From Mycolicibacterium rhodesiae (GTDB lineage: Bacteria; Actinomycetota; Actinomycetes; Mycobacteriales; Mycobacteriaceae), in contig NZ_MVIH01000008.1 of assembly GCF_002086695.1 (NCBI RefSeq), forward strand, positions 185,173 through 249,172: DNA of 64,000 nucleotides, given 5' to 3'. The notes beneath the pieces are model-generated. The model was given only the letters and a program-made list of their open reading frames with translations. It was not told the origin of the DNA and did no database searches. Both the position numbers and the translations under genes were made by a program. Shown piece after piece: positions 24,793-36,124 of this stretch (position 1 is its first letter; each line of letters starts with the position of its first letter).

Positions 24793-26458
24793 CGATTCCG
24801 CGCAGGCGCTCGGTCTTCTCCGGCGTCCACCCCGGCGGCTGCAGGATCGACGCCCACGCGTTGACGACGTCGCGCACGTAACGGTGGCCATGTCCGTCGG
24901 GAACGTCGACGGCCACCGCCATGTCCGCGGACACCTGCAAGAACGTGACGATCGGAATCCAGTACATATCCGGCGACACGTCATACCCGCGCGTCTCACG
25001 TAACCAATCCGGTTCGGCGAACAGCAGATTCGGATTCCACCAACTGATGGGATCGGATGCGTGCTGGAGGTAGACGATCCGCGGGTAGCCCCACGGCTTG
25101 TCGGGCCTGCCCAGATTGTCGGGACGCGCGGCGAACCGGATGTTCTGGCCGTCGTCGAAGATCGGCAGCCACATCGGGGACCCGGCGTCCCGGTTGACGG
25201 TGACGTCGTCCCACATCGTGTTGTTGAACGTCGGGCCGGAGAACAGCGCCCCGTCGGTGCGGGCGATGATGTTGTTCGGGCTCAGGAACGGCGCCTCGCC
25301 GCCGAAGGATCCCAGGCTCTCGCCGAACACCACGATCTTGGGCCGCTGGGCTTCAGGCATCTCGCGCAGTCGCGCGTCGACCGCCTCGAACAATGCCTGG
25401 CCCGCCTGCCGGGCGTTCTCCTTGTCCACCAGGAACGACAGCCAGCTCGGCAGGAACGAGTACTGCATGCTGACGATCGCGGTGTCGCCGTTGTACATGT
25501 ATTCCAGAGCCGACGCTTCGGCCTCGTTGATCCAGCCCGTCCCCGTCGTCGTCGCGACGGCGATGACCTTGCGCTTGAATCCGCCGGCGCGCTCCAACTC
25601 TCGCGCTGCCAGCTCGGCGGATGCCTTGATGCCGTCGGCGGAGTTCTTGCCCGCGTAGGCCCGGATCGGTTCCACCGCCGGGGCGCCGTTGAACTTGGTC
25701 AGTTCCTCGACGGATGGTCCACCGGCGACGAACACGCGGCCCTGGTGGCCGAGGGTGTCCCAGGCGACCAGCGAGCCGGGGCCACCGGAGCGCAGCGGCG
25801 TCGTCGGGGCCGGGTTGTCCGGATCCATCTCGTCGTTCACCGAGGCGAAAGTGCTGTTCAGGAAGCTCATTCCGCCCCTGATCACCACGCCGTTGAGTAT
25901 CGCAATCGTCAGGCTGAGCAGCAGCACCACGACAACCACCGCCGAAACACGCGGTGGCGCATACCGATTCAACAGGCGGACCAGATATCTGACGAGTCTG
26001 CCGACCAGTTGCCCGATTTCGACGAACAAGAACAGCACGACCACGCCGATGATCGCGGCCTGCGGGTAGTTGTACCACTGCAGCCGCGGCACACCCATCA
26101 GGTCGCGAACGTGGTCCTGCCAGACGTGGAACCAGTAGATCGTCACGACCAGCCAGACGATTCCGACGGCGACCAGCACCGGCCACGCCCACCGCGGCGG
26201 GCGTGGGCTGGATGGACGGGACAACATGAACCGCACCAGCCATACGGCGAACACACCCAGTCCATAGCCGACAGCGCCGGCGGCGCCGCTGACGAGGCCT
26301 TGGAACAACGGTCCGCGCGGCAGCAGCGACGGGCTCAGGGACAGGCCGAGGAACACCAGGCCGACAGCCGTTCCGGTGAACGTGTAGCGGCGCTGCCACC
26401 AATCCGGCTTGGGCTCGGATTTGGGCTCCTCCACAACCTCCGGCTCGGTGACGGTCAC
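24776..26458 (-). CDS. Membrane alpha/beta-hydrolase family protein (Rv1069c-like)
   Basis: 560 residues. The N-terminal 190 residues carry about four or five membrane helices, followed by a large exported or cytosolic domain with the hydrolase elbow VFGESLGSFGG near 385 and an ISWWNPNLLFAEPDW segment. It resembles M. tuberculosis Rv1069c, an uncharacterised membrane alpha/beta hydrolase. The start has no strong ribosome binding site. It is followed on the same strand by nothing coupled. Confidence 0.8.
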   Translation of the reverse strand: MTVTEPEVVEEPKSEPKPDWWQRRYTFTGTAVGLVFLGLSLSPSLLPRGPLFQGLVSGAAGAVGYGLGVFAVWLVRFMLSRPSSPRPPRWAWPVLVAVGIVWLVVTIYWFHVWQDHVRDLMGVPRLQWYNYPQAAIIGVVVLFLFVEIGQLVGRLVRYLVRLLNRYAPPRVSAVVVVVLLLSLTIAILNGVVIRGGMSFLNSTFASVNDEMDPDNPAPTTPLRSGGPGSLVAWDTLGHQGRVFVAGGPSVEELTKFNGAPAVEPIRAYAGKNSADGIKASAELAARELERAGGFKRKVIAVATTTGTGWINEAEASALEYMYNGDTAIVSMQYSFLPSWLSFLVDKENARQAGQALFEAVDARLREMPEAQRPKIVVFGESLGSFGGEAPFLSPNNIIARTDGALFSGPTFNNTMWDDVTVNRDAGSPMWLPIFDDGQNIRFAARPDNLGRPDKPWGYPRIVYLQHASDPISWWNPNLLFAEPDWLRETRGYDVSPDMYWIPIVTFLQVSADMAVAVDVPDGHGHRYVRDVVNAWASILQPPGWTPEKTERLRGIVKAPE

Positions 26459-26467
26459 GTCAGCACC

Positions 26468-27241
26468 TTAGCGGTGCGTGAAGTTCGCAGGGCGTTTCTC
26501 GGTGAAGGCAGCCATACCCTCCGTCTGGTCGTCGGTGGCGAACGCGGAGTGGAACAGCCGACGCTCGTAGAGCAGACCTTCGGTCAGCGTCGATTCGAAG
26601 GCGCGGTTGACGGCTTCCTTGGCCATCCGTGCTGCTGAGCGTGACATCTGCGAGATGGTCGTCGCGACGGCTTTCGCCTCGGTGAGCAGGTCGTCTGCCG
26701 GTACCACCCGCGACACCAGTCCGCTGCGCTCGGCCTCGGCGGCGTCGATGGTGCGGCCGGTCAGGATGAGGTCCATCGCCTTGGCCTTGCCGATCGCCCG
26801 GGTGAGCCGTTGCGAGCCGCCCATGCCGGGCAGCACGCCGAGTTTGATCTCGGGTTGGCCGAACTTTGCGGTATCGGCGGCGATCAGGACGTCGCACATC
26901 ATCGCCAGCTCGCACCCACCACCGAGGGCGTAGCCGGCGACCGCGGCGATCGTCGGGGTGCGGACGGCGGCCAGCTTGCTCCACGCCGCGAAGAAGTCCG
27001 CGTCGAAAACCTCGGAGAACGAGAGTTCGGCCATCTCCTTGATGTCGGCACCGGCGGCGAACGCCTTGTCGTTGCCGGTGATGACGATGGCGCCGATCCC
27101 CGGATCGTTGTCGAATTCGGCGGCGGCCGTGGTGACCTCGACCATCACCTGGCTGTTGAGCGCGTTGAGCGCCTTGGGCCGGTTGAGGGTGATCGTGCCG
27201 ACCCGCTCGTCGCGGTCGACCAGGATGGTTTGGTAACTCAC
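26468..27241 (-). CDS. echA8: Enoyl-CoA hydratase EchA8
   Basis: 257-residue crotonase that hydrates trans-2-enoyl-CoA in beta-oxidation. The oxyanion-hole segments AAGADIKEM (about 62-70) and GYALGGGCELAMMCD (about 103-117), and the catalytic Glu pair in GGGCE and GQPEIKLGVLPGMGG, are intact. The GTG start overlaps the echA9 stop as GTGA, so the two are translated in tandem, as in M. tuberculosis Rv1070c-Rv1071c. Confidence 0.93.
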   Translation of the reverse strand: MSYQTILVDRDERVGTITLNRPKALNALNSQVMVEVTTAAAEFDNDPGIGAIVITGNDKAFAAGADIKEMAELSFSEVFDADFFAAWSKLAAVRTPTIAAVAGYALGGGCELAMMCDVLIAADTAKFGQPEIKLGVLPGMGGSQRLTRAIGKAKAMDLILTGRTIDAAEAERSGLVSRVVPADDLLTEAKAVATTISQMSRSAARMAKEAVNRAFESTLTEGLLYERRLFHSAFATDDQTEGMAAFTEKRPANFTHR

Positions 27242-28287
27242 TTGTCCTCCTCGAAGGTCAGGTCCGGGTCTGCCGGCGCGAAGTACTGTTCCACATCCTG
27301 CTCGGTCACCGCGGCCAGTGACGGCGGGTTCCACGTCGGGTTGCGGTCTTTGTCGATGATCTGCGCGCGGATGCCCTCGACGAAGTCGTGGGAGTCCAGC
27401 GACGCCGACGACACTCTGTACTCCTGCACCAGAACGTCTTCCAGGGTCTCCAGCGCGGCGGCGCGGCGCACTGAGGCCAGGGCGACGGACGCGGCGATCG
27501 GGGAGCGGGAGGCGATGAGGTCGCCTGCTTTCCTGGCGTCCTCGTCGTCGTAGGCGCGCAGGGCGGCGACGATGTCGGCGACGGTCTCGCCCGCATAGCA
27601 TTCGTCGATCCAATGCTGTTGCGACAGAAGGTGACTGGCCGGCGGGTCGGTGGCGAACGCCTGAACGGCGGCATCGACACCGTCGGCGACGATCGCTTCG
27701 ACGAATCCCTGCAACTGCACGTGCGGGACGTAGTGGTCGGCGAATCCGAGCGCGATGGCGTCGGCCCCGGAGAACGGCGCGCCGGACAGCGCGGCGTGCG
27801 AGCCGAGTTGACCGGGGGCCCGGGACAACAGATAGGTGCCGCCGACGTCGGGGACGAAGCCGATCCCCACCTCGGGCATGGCGACCTTGGAGGTGTCGGT
27901 CACCACGCGAACGCTGCCGTGTGCGGCGACGCCGACTCCGCCGCCCATCACGATGCCGTCCATGATCGCCACGAAGGGCTTGGGGAAGTTGGCGATCTGG
28001 GCGTTGAGGCGGTACTCGTCGAGCCAGAACCGGCGAGCTTCGGAACCGTCGCCGCGGGCGCTGTGGTAGATCGCCACCACGTCGCCGCCTGCACACAGGC
28101 CGCGTTCCCCCTCGCCGGCGAGGACCACCGCGCGGACGTCGTCGTCGTCGGCCCAGTCGGTGAGCGCCTTCGCGATGATCGTGACCATGGTGTGGGTCAG
28201 CGAGTTGATGGCCTTCGGGCGATTGAGTGTCAGGAAGCCGACGCCGCCGTCGACCCGGGTCAAGACTTCGTCGGATTCAGCCGTCAC
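27238..28287 (-). CDS. echA9: 3-hydroxyisobutyryl-CoA hydrolase-like EchA9
   Basis: 349 residues, the long crotonase form typical of 3-hydroxyisobutyryl-CoA hydrolase in valine breakdown. The LCAGGDVVAIY and DGIVMGGGVGVA loops and the MPEVGIGFVPDVGGTYLLSR catalytic Glu/Asp region are present. The GTG start follows GGAAGGA. The 225 bp between this gene and 28513 contains the divergent promoters; no convincing operator was picked out. Confidence 0.9.
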   Translation of the reverse strand: MTAESDEVLTRVDGGVGFLTLNRPKAINSLTHTMVTIIAKALTDWADDDDVRAVVLAGEGERGLCAGGDVVAIYHSARGDGSEARRFWLDEYRLNAQIANFPKPFVAIMDGIVMGGGVGVAAHGSVRVVTDTSKVAMPEVGIGFVPDVGGTYLLSRAPGQLGSHAALSGAPFSGADAIALGFADHYVPHVQLQGFVEAIVADGVDAAVQAFATDPPASHLLSQQHWIDECYAGETVADIVAALRAYDDEDARKAGDLIASRSPIAASVALASVRRAAALETLEDVLVQEYRVSSASLDSHDFVEGIRAQIIDKDRNPTWNPPSLAAVTEQDVEQYFAPADPDLTFEEDK

Positions 28288-28512
28288 GGCGGGCGGTCCT
28301 TCCGTCCATCAAATTGGTTGGATGTCCTAGTTTTTCACTGGGGAAAATACCAGTTGGCAAAAGATCGTCACCCGCCGGATGCCGCTCACAGGTAAGGTCA
28401 GGCTTCGTAGCGCCGGACACGCCGGGAAGAACGTTGTGGACTTCCTGGGAACTGGTTCCGGCAGCCGTTCGTTGACGGTGTGTTACGCGACTTCCAGGAG
28501 AGGATTCCGACG

Positions 28513-29361
28513 GTGCGGGAGACCAGCAACCCGGTATTTCGTTCGCTGCCCAAGCAGCAGGGCGGATACGCACAATTCGGTACCGGTGTAGCCGGTGCTC
28601 AGCAGGTGGCTTACCAGACCGATCCCTACGCTGGCGCCTACCAGCCGCAGACCGGCGTCTCGCGGCCCATGACGATCGACGACGTCGTCACCAAGACCGG
28701 CATCACCCTCGGTGTGCTGTCCGTCGTCGCGGTCATCTCCTACTTCCTCGTCTCGGCCAACCTGGCCCTGGCCACGCCGCTCACCCTGATCGGTGGGCTA
28801 GGCGGGCTGGTCCTGGTGCTGATCGCGACGTTCGGTCGTAAGCAGGACAACCCCGCCATCGTTCTCAGCTACGCCGCGCTCGAGGGGCTGTTCGTCGGCG
28901 CGGTGTCGTTCATCTTCGCCAACGTGGTGGTGTCCGGCGCCAACGCCGGTGTGCTGATCAGCCAGGCGGTGCTCGGCACCATCGGCGTGTTCTTCGGCAT
29001 GCTCGTCGTCTACAAGACCGGCGCCATCCGGGTCACCCCCAAGTTCACCCGCATGATCGTCGCGGCCATGGTCGGCGTGCTGGTGCTGATCCTGGGCAAC
29101 TTCGTGCTGGCGATGTTCGGTGTCGGCGGCGGCGAAGGCCTCGGCCTGCGCAGCGGCGGCCCGGTGGCGATCATGTTCTCGCTGTTCGTGATCGCGCTGG
29201 CGGCGTTCAGCTTCCTGATCGACTTCGACGCTGCCGATCAGATGATCCGCGCCGGTGCGCCGGAGAAGGCGGCCTGGGGCGTGGCCCTCGGCCTGACCGT
29301 GACGCTGGTCTGGCTGTACATCGAGATCCTGCGGCTGCTCAGCTACTTCCAACAGCGCTAG
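28513..29361 (+). CDS. Bax inhibitor-1/YccA family membrane protein (Rv1072-like)
   Basis: 282 residues with a Tyr/Gln/Gly-rich cytosolic N-terminus (about 1-55) and seven membrane helices, as in the YccA / TMBIM family. The start GTG at 28513 follows GGAGAGGA at 8 nt; a GTG 33 bp upstream is less likely. A strong intrinsic terminator follows the stop. Its molecular role in mycobacteria is unknown. Confidence 0.88.
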   Translation: MRETSNPVFRSLPKQQGGYAQFGTGVAGAQQVAYQTDPYAGAYQPQTGVSRPMTIDDVVTKTGITLGVLSVVAVISYFLVSANLALATPLTLIGGLGGLVLVLIATFGRKQDNPAIVLSYAALEGLFVGAVSFIFANVVVSGANAGVLISQAVLGTIGVFFGMLVVYKTGAIRVTPKFTRMIVAAMVGVLVLILGNFVLAMFGVGGGEGLGLRSGGPVAIMFSLFVIALAAFSFLIDFDAADQMIRAGAPEKAAWGVALGLTVTLVWLYIEILRLLSYFQQR

Positions 29362-29375
29362 CTGCCTCACCGTGC

Positions 29376-29410
29376 AAAGCCCCGGCCTGACGGCCGGGGC
29401 TTTGTTTTTT
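29376..29410 (+). terminator. Intrinsic terminator after the Bax-inhibitor gene
   Basis: AAAGCCCCGGCC-TGAC-GGCCGGGGCTTT forms a 12-bp perfect stem with a 4-nt loop, followed by GTTTTTTG. Confidence 0.9.
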
Positions 29411-29413
29411 GTG

Positions 29414-29475
29414 TCGAGTCAGAAGCCAGTGCGATGCGCACGCGGATTTCGGCGCACTCAGTTCTGACTCGATGG
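29414..29475. repeat. 62-bp hairpin repeat, copy A
   Basis: The ends TCGAGTCAGAA (29414-29424) and TTCTGACTCGA (29462-29472) are perfect inverted repeats. Inside them AGTGCG and CGCACT extend the stem. The unit is 62 bp and 46 of 62 bases match copy B at 30354-30415, in the same orientation. The two copies bracket the DUF559-type gene. Confidence 0.75.
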
Positions 29476-29519
29476 GCTGTGGATGAGCGAACGCAGCAGT
29501 GGCGGTTCACCGCCATCCT

Positions 29520-30377
29520 GTGCGAGTGCAGCGGGTGTTCATCGGAAGCGACGCGATCGCTGCGGGCGAGCTGACCAGATATCAGCTCCGGGCGCACTGC
29601 CGACGCATTTTTCCGGACGTGTATGCATACGGGGCCGGCGAGCTGTCGGTCCGTGACCGTGCAGTCGCGGCTGTTCTCTGGTCTCGAGGTCGCGCTGTCG
29701 TGACCGGTTTGGCTGCGTCTGCAGTGCACGGAGCGAAGTGGATCGATGCATCGGTACCGATCGAGCTCAGCTACCCGAACAACAAGGCGCCGTCGGGGAT
29801 CGTCACTCGCGCCGAGACGTTGTTCGGAGACGAGGTGCACTCCGTACCGGGTTTACCGGTTACCACGTTGGCGCGCACGACCTTCGATCTCGCGCGGCGG
29901 GGGACGCTGGGCGAAGCGGTGGCCCGAGTCGATGCGCTCGCGAACGCCACCCGGTTGAGCGTCGACGAGGTACTGGAGTTGCTGCCACGCCATCCCAATG
30001 TGCGAGGAGTGCGCCGAGTGCCTGCGGTCCTCGACCTCGCCGATGCCGGATCGCAATCCCCGCGAGAGACATGGTTGAGGCTGTTGCTGATCGCGGCTGG
30101 ATTTCCGCGCCCCGAAACGCAGATACCAGTGCTGCGCGCCGACGGTCGTTCGCACTACTACCTGGACATGGGGTGGCGCGATGTGATGGTCGCGGTCGAG
30201 TACGACGGCGAGCAGCATCGCCTGGATCGCGGCATCTATCGCAACGATCGGACCAGGTCGGAATTCATCGCCGATATCGGGTGGCGCAGAATCCGAGTGG
30301 TCGCCGGCGACCGAACGGCCGACATCATCGAACGGACCAGGCGCGCATGGACATCGAGTCAGACCCCAGGGCGATGA
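29520..30377 (+). CDS. DUF559 / Vsr-like endonuclease-domain protein (Rv1073-like)
   Basis: 285 residues. The N-terminal part resembles AbiEi-type or transcriptional-regulator-like domains (VFIGSDAIAAGELTRYQLR; LPVTTLARTTFDLARRG). The C-terminal part has the PD-(D/E)XK-like DUF559 core (YYLDMGWRDVMVAVEYDGEQH, then WRRIRV), where the Asp and EYDG could bind metal. Starts at GTG 29520 or 29499 are possible; neither has a ribosome site. The gene sits alone between the Bax-inhibitor terminator and fadA3, bracketed by 62-bp hairpin repeats, the second overlapping its last codons. No target is known; mobility is inferred. Confidence 0.75.
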   Translation: MRVQRVFIGSDAIAAGELTRYQLRAHCRRIFPDVYAYGAGELSVRDRAVAAVLWSRGRAVVTGLAASAVHGAKWIDASVPIELSYPNNKAPSGIVTRAETLFGDEVHSVPGLPVTTLARTTFDLARRGTLGEAVARVDALANATRLSVDEVLELLPRHPNVRGVRRVPAVLDLADAGSQSPRETWLRLLLIAAGFPRPETQIPVLRADGRSHYYLDMGWRDVMVAVEYDGEQHRLDRGIYRNDRTRSEFIADIGWRRIRVVAGDRTADIIERTRRAWTSSQTPGR

Positions 30378-30415
30378 AGTCGTAGCGATCGTCGCTCTGA
30401 GGTCTGACTCGATGG
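30354..30415. repeat. 62-bp hairpin repeat, copy B
   Basis: Perfect 13-bp arms ATCGAGTCAGACC (30353-30365) and GGTCTGACTCGAT (30401-30413). The same length and orientation as copy A, 940 bp downstream. It covers the last eight codons and stop of the DUF559-type gene and ends 5 bp before the fadA3 stop codon. Confidence 0.75.
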
Positions 30416-30419
30416 CGAA

Positions 30420-31638
<1,219 letters not shown>

Positions 31639-31675
31639 ACGGCTCCTTGGTATGCAGCGACGACTGCACACGAAC

Positions 31676-32641
31676 CTAGCTCGCGGTCACCACGATCGGT
31701 GCGGGGACCCCGGTTGTTCTGCGGCGCAGCAGCTGTGCCAGCGGCCCGAGCCGGTCGGTCAGTGCGCGTACCTCCGACTTGGTCGCCCACGGCAGGTCGG
31801 GCACCGTGACACCGGTCCACTCGCCGAGGGCATGGCACAGCGCGGGCATCAATTGGTTGGCGGCCAACGCATATCCCGCGGCCGACGGGTGGTAGCGGTC
31901 CTCGGAGAACATCACCTCGGGCGCCTGCCGGAAGTTCGGCGCCAGCAGATCCGCCAGCGGCACCGGGACCCCGCCCGCGGCGCGCACCGCAGCCGCCTGC
32001 ACGCGGGCCAACCGCAGGCCGCGGTTACGGGCCGTCCATCGCAGGGGTTGGGGGATGTCTTTGATGACGCCGAAATCCGGGCATGTCCCGACCACCACCA
32101 CCGCACCGGAGGCACGCAGGCGCTGAACCGCCGCGCCCAGGCGGCGCGCCGAGGGGCTGATCCCGTTGAGCGCGGTGATGTCGTTGGCGCCGATCATGAT
32201 CACGGCCGCATCCGGTGGGGGCCCGGCTACGAACATCGCGTCGACCTGACCGGACAGGCCCTTGGACGTCGCACCCACGATCGCCTTGGTCGACAGCCGG
32301 ATGAGCTTGCCGGACTCCTCGGCGAGGCCTCGGGCGAGCAGCACGCCGGGCACCTCGTCGGCGCTGCGACAGCCGTAGCCGGTGGCCGTCGAGTCGCCGA
32401 ACACCATCAGATGCAGGTCGAACTCCATCCCGCGCTCCCAGCGCTGGACGGGGCCGCCGCCCGGCGCGTAGACACCGTCCGCCCGCGGTGGGATGTCCCA
32501 CGACTTCGGAATCACATTGCGGACCTGGTCGGCCTGACCGGTGAGCAAACTGCGCGCACCCAGGACGGCGGTTCCGGTCGAGGCCAGAACCCCCGCCGCT
32601 GCCAGCGCGGCCGTTGACTTCCGCGGAGCGCGTATCCCCAC
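31676..32641 (-). CDS. SGNH/GDSL esterase (Rv1075c-like)
   Basis: 321-residue exported or membrane-anchored esterase. A hydrophobic N-terminal segment (about 9-28) precedes the SGNH blocks: FGDSTATGYG (Ser near 82), GANDITALNG, and the catalytic Asp-His in DRYHPSAAGY. The M. tuberculosis counterpart is a GDSL short-chain esterase with the same triad layout. It lies just upstream of fadA3 on the same strand. Confidence 0.9.
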   Translation of the reverse strand: MGIRAPRKSTAALAAAGVLASTGTAVLGARSLLTGQADQVRNVIPKSWDIPPRADGVYAPGGGPVQRWERGMEFDLHLMVFGDSTATGYGCRSADEVPGVLLARGLAEESGKLIRLSTKAIVGATSKGLSGQVDAMFVAGPPPDAAVIMIGANDITALNGISPSARRLGAAVQRLRASGAVVVVGTCPDFGVIKDIPQPLRWTARNRGLRLARVQAAAVRAAGGVPVPLADLLAPNFRQAPEVMFSEDRYHPSAAGYALAANQLMPALCHALGEWTGVTVPDLPWATKSEVRALTDRLGPLAQLLRRRTTGVPAPIVVTAS

Positions 32642-32807
32642 GAGTCCAGTTTAGGTGCTGCTCGGGCGTCAATTCGGGGCGCAACAGTGGCCCCGCGATT
32701 ACAGACAGGTATCAGATCCGGTAAGAAATCAGATCGTTAGTTGTTATAGGTAAGGCAGATGGCAAGCTAAGTCACCGGGCTTAACTAACAGGCCCGGGAC
32801 ACGTATC

Positions 32808-32813
32808 TACATT
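32808..32813 (+). promoter_or_regulatory. -10 box of lipU
   Basis: TACATT precedes a GGGAG ribosome site and the lipU ATG at 32833, giving a leader of about 12 nt. A CCGGGC/GCCCGG stem (32775-32797) lies just upstream. The remainder of the 190-bp gap (32642-32807) shows nothing else. Confidence 0.4.
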
Positions 32814-32832
32814 GGCGTAGGGAGTGTTGACG

Positions 32833-33882
32833 ATGACCGCACCCAGCAAGGTCCGGGCTTCTGCCCCTCATCATGTTCACGCTGGTGGCGGTCGCCCGCG
32901 CCGGTACCCGGTCAGCGACGGAGCGCCGGTCGAGGTCGTCGAGAGCGGCCCGAGTGTCGCCGCGCGGCTGGTCTCGATGGGCACCCGTGCCACCATGTGG
33001 CCCACGTTGGCAGTGCTCAGCCATGTGCCGCACTGGCCATGGCCGTTCGGTCTGGTCGACTTCGTCGCCCGCGCGCTGCTTCCCACCCCCGGCACGGTGC
33101 GCGCCACTGTCGGTTTGCCGAACGCCTCAGCGCAACTGGTCCGGGCGCCCGGCGTCCTGCCTGCCGACGGCAACCGCCGCATCGTGCTGTACATGCACGG
33201 CGGCGCCTTCCTCACCTGCGGGGTGAACTCGCACAGCCGCATCTCGGTCGCGCTGTCGAAGTTCGCCGACTCGCCGGTGCTGGTGGTCGACTATCGGCTC
33301 ATCCCGAAGCACACCATCGGCAACGCCGTCGACGACTGCTATGACGCGTACCAGTGGCTGCGGACCCGCGGGTACGAACCCGACCAGATCGTGCTGGCCG
33401 GGGACTCGGCGGGCGGTTATCTGGCCCTGACCCTGGCGCAGCGGCTGCAGGCCCTCGGCGAGGAGCCCGCCGCACTGGTGGCCATCTCGCCGCTGCTTCA
33501 GCTCGACCATGAGCAGAAGGTGGCCCACCCGAATATGCGCACCGACGCGATGTTCCCGCCCAAGGCGTTCGACGCCCTGGTCGCCCTGGTCGCGCGAGCC
33601 GCGGCCAAGAACATCGTCGACGGCGAACCCGAGGGCGTCTATGAGCCGCTCGACCACATCGAGCCCGGCCTTCCGCGCACGCTGATCCACGTGTCCGGAT
33701 CGGAAGTACTGCTGCACGACGCCCGGCTCGCGGCGCGTCGGCTCGCCGCCGCCGGCGTCCCCACTGAAGTGCGGGTGTGGCCCGGCCAGATCCACGACTT
33801 CCAGCTCGCCGCACCGCTCATCCCCGAAGCCAAACGCTCACTGCGTCAGATCGGCGAGTACATCCGCGAAGCGACCGGCTAG
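32833..33882 (+). CDS. lipU: HSL-family esterase/lipase LipU
   Basis: 349-residue alpha/beta hydrolase of the hormone-sensitive-lipase group. The oxyanion HGGAF (near 123), the nucleophile GDSAGGY (near 196), and the C-terminal His in GQIHDFQ complete the triad. It hydrolyses short acyl esters; its position next to cbs matches M. tuberculosis Rv1076. The ATG at 32833 has GGGAG at 8 nt. Confidence 0.9.
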   Translation: MTAPSKVRASAPHHVHAGGGRPRRYPVSDGAPVEVVESGPSVAARLVSMGTRATMWPTLAVLSHVPHWPWPFGLVDFVARALLPTPGTVRATVGLPNASAQLVRAPGVLPADGNRRIVLYMHGGAFLTCGVNSHSRISVALSKFADSPVLVVDYRLIPKHTIGNAVDDCYDAYQWLRTRGYEPDQIVLAGDSAGGYLALTLAQRLQALGEEPAALVAISPLLQLDHEQKVAHPNMRTDAMFPPKAFDALVALVARAAAKNIVDGEPEGVYEPLDHIEPGLPRTLIHVSGSEVLLHDARLAARRLAAAGVPTEVRVWPGQIHDFQLAAPLIPEAKRSLRQIGEYIREATG

Positions 33883-33915
33883 CCGCGCGGATTCGCCGCC
33901 TGACACGATGTAGGC

Positions 33916-35310
<1,395 letters not shown>

Positions 35311-35381
35311 AGTAGTTTCTCGGACAAATTCTTTGGGCGGTGTATTGCGCTCAGATGAAGATTGCGCTTTGTCGCGATACG

Positions 35382-35399
35382 CAGGTACTTCTCAGGTAC
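35382..35399 (+). repeat. CAGGTAC direct repeat upstream of pra
   Basis: CAGGTAC at 35382-35388 recurs at 35393-35399, an 11-bp period that would place both on one face of the helix. It lies 49 bp before the first pra-like gene, a suitable place for an activator. Confidence 0.3.
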
Positions 35400-35447
35400 A
35401 TTTAGGCCGCTTTATCCCAGGTGATCACTCTCGAAGTGGAAGGCGCC

Positions 35448-36110
35448 ATGACCGAACAACCGCCAGGCCCCCCGCCGGGAAGCTACCCGCCGGGGAATTA
35501 CCCGCCGCCGCCTGCCGGTAACTATCCGCCGCCGCCACCGCCCCAGGGCGGTTACGCGCCGCCGCCACCGGGGGCTTCCTTCGGCGGCCCCCCCGCGCCT
35601 GGTCAGCCGGTTCCCCAGCTGCCGCAGAGCGCCTACACGTCCTGGTTCACCCGGGTCGTCGCGTGGCTGATCGACTACATCCCGGCCTACATCATCTTGG
35701 GCATCGGGTACGGCGTCGTGATCGCCACCACGGACACCGAATGCGTGACCGACACGTCGCAGTACGAGACCGCTGACTACTGCGCGTCGGGCACCTCGAC
35801 AGTCGGCACGCTTGCTCTCGTCGTCGCGGGCTTGGTCGCGATCGCGTTCGTGGTCTGGAACCTCGGCTACCGCCAGGGCACCACCGGGTCGAGCATCGGC
35901 AAATCCGTGATGAAGTTCAAGGTGGTCAGCGAAAAGACCGGGCTGCCAATCGGTTTCGGACTGTCCTTCGTCCGCGAGATCCTGTACCTGGTGGCTTCCT
36001 ACATCTGCCTCGGCATCGTGTGGCTGATCGCCGTGCTGTTCCCGCTGTGGGACAGCAAGCGCCAGACCTTGGCCGACAAAATCATGACGACCGTCTGCCT
36101 CCCCCTGTAG
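35448..36110 (+). CDS. pra: Proline-rich antigen Pra-like RDD protein, copy 1
   Basis: 220 residues. A Pro/Gly/Tyr-rich cytosolic or surface N-terminus with repeated NYPPPP units (about 1-60) precedes an RDD membrane domain with three or four hydrophobic segments (65-220). The conserved core YRQGTTGSSIGKSVMKFKVVSEKTG is split about residues 143-167. It corresponds to Rv1078 (Pra). The ATG at 35448 follows GTGGAAGG. The role of RDD proteins is uncertain. Confidence 0.88.
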   Translation: MTEQPPGPPPGSYPPGNYPPPPAGNYPPPPPPQGGYAPPPPGASFGGPPAPGQPVPQLPQSAYTSWFTRVVAWLIDYIPAYIILGIGYGVVIATTDTECVTDTSQYETADYCASGTSTVGTLALVVAGLVAIAFVVWNLGYRQGTTGSSIGKSVMKFKVVSEKTGLPIGFGLSFVREILYLVASYICLGIVWLIAVLFPLWDSKRQTLADKIMTTVCLPL

Positions 36111-36124
36111 ACAAAGGACTTTCG

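Noticed and set aside
28300..28340. Near match to the KstR motif in the echA9/Bax-inhibitor gap
   Set aside because: One fixed position (AAC) is wrong and the site is not symmetrical enough to call.
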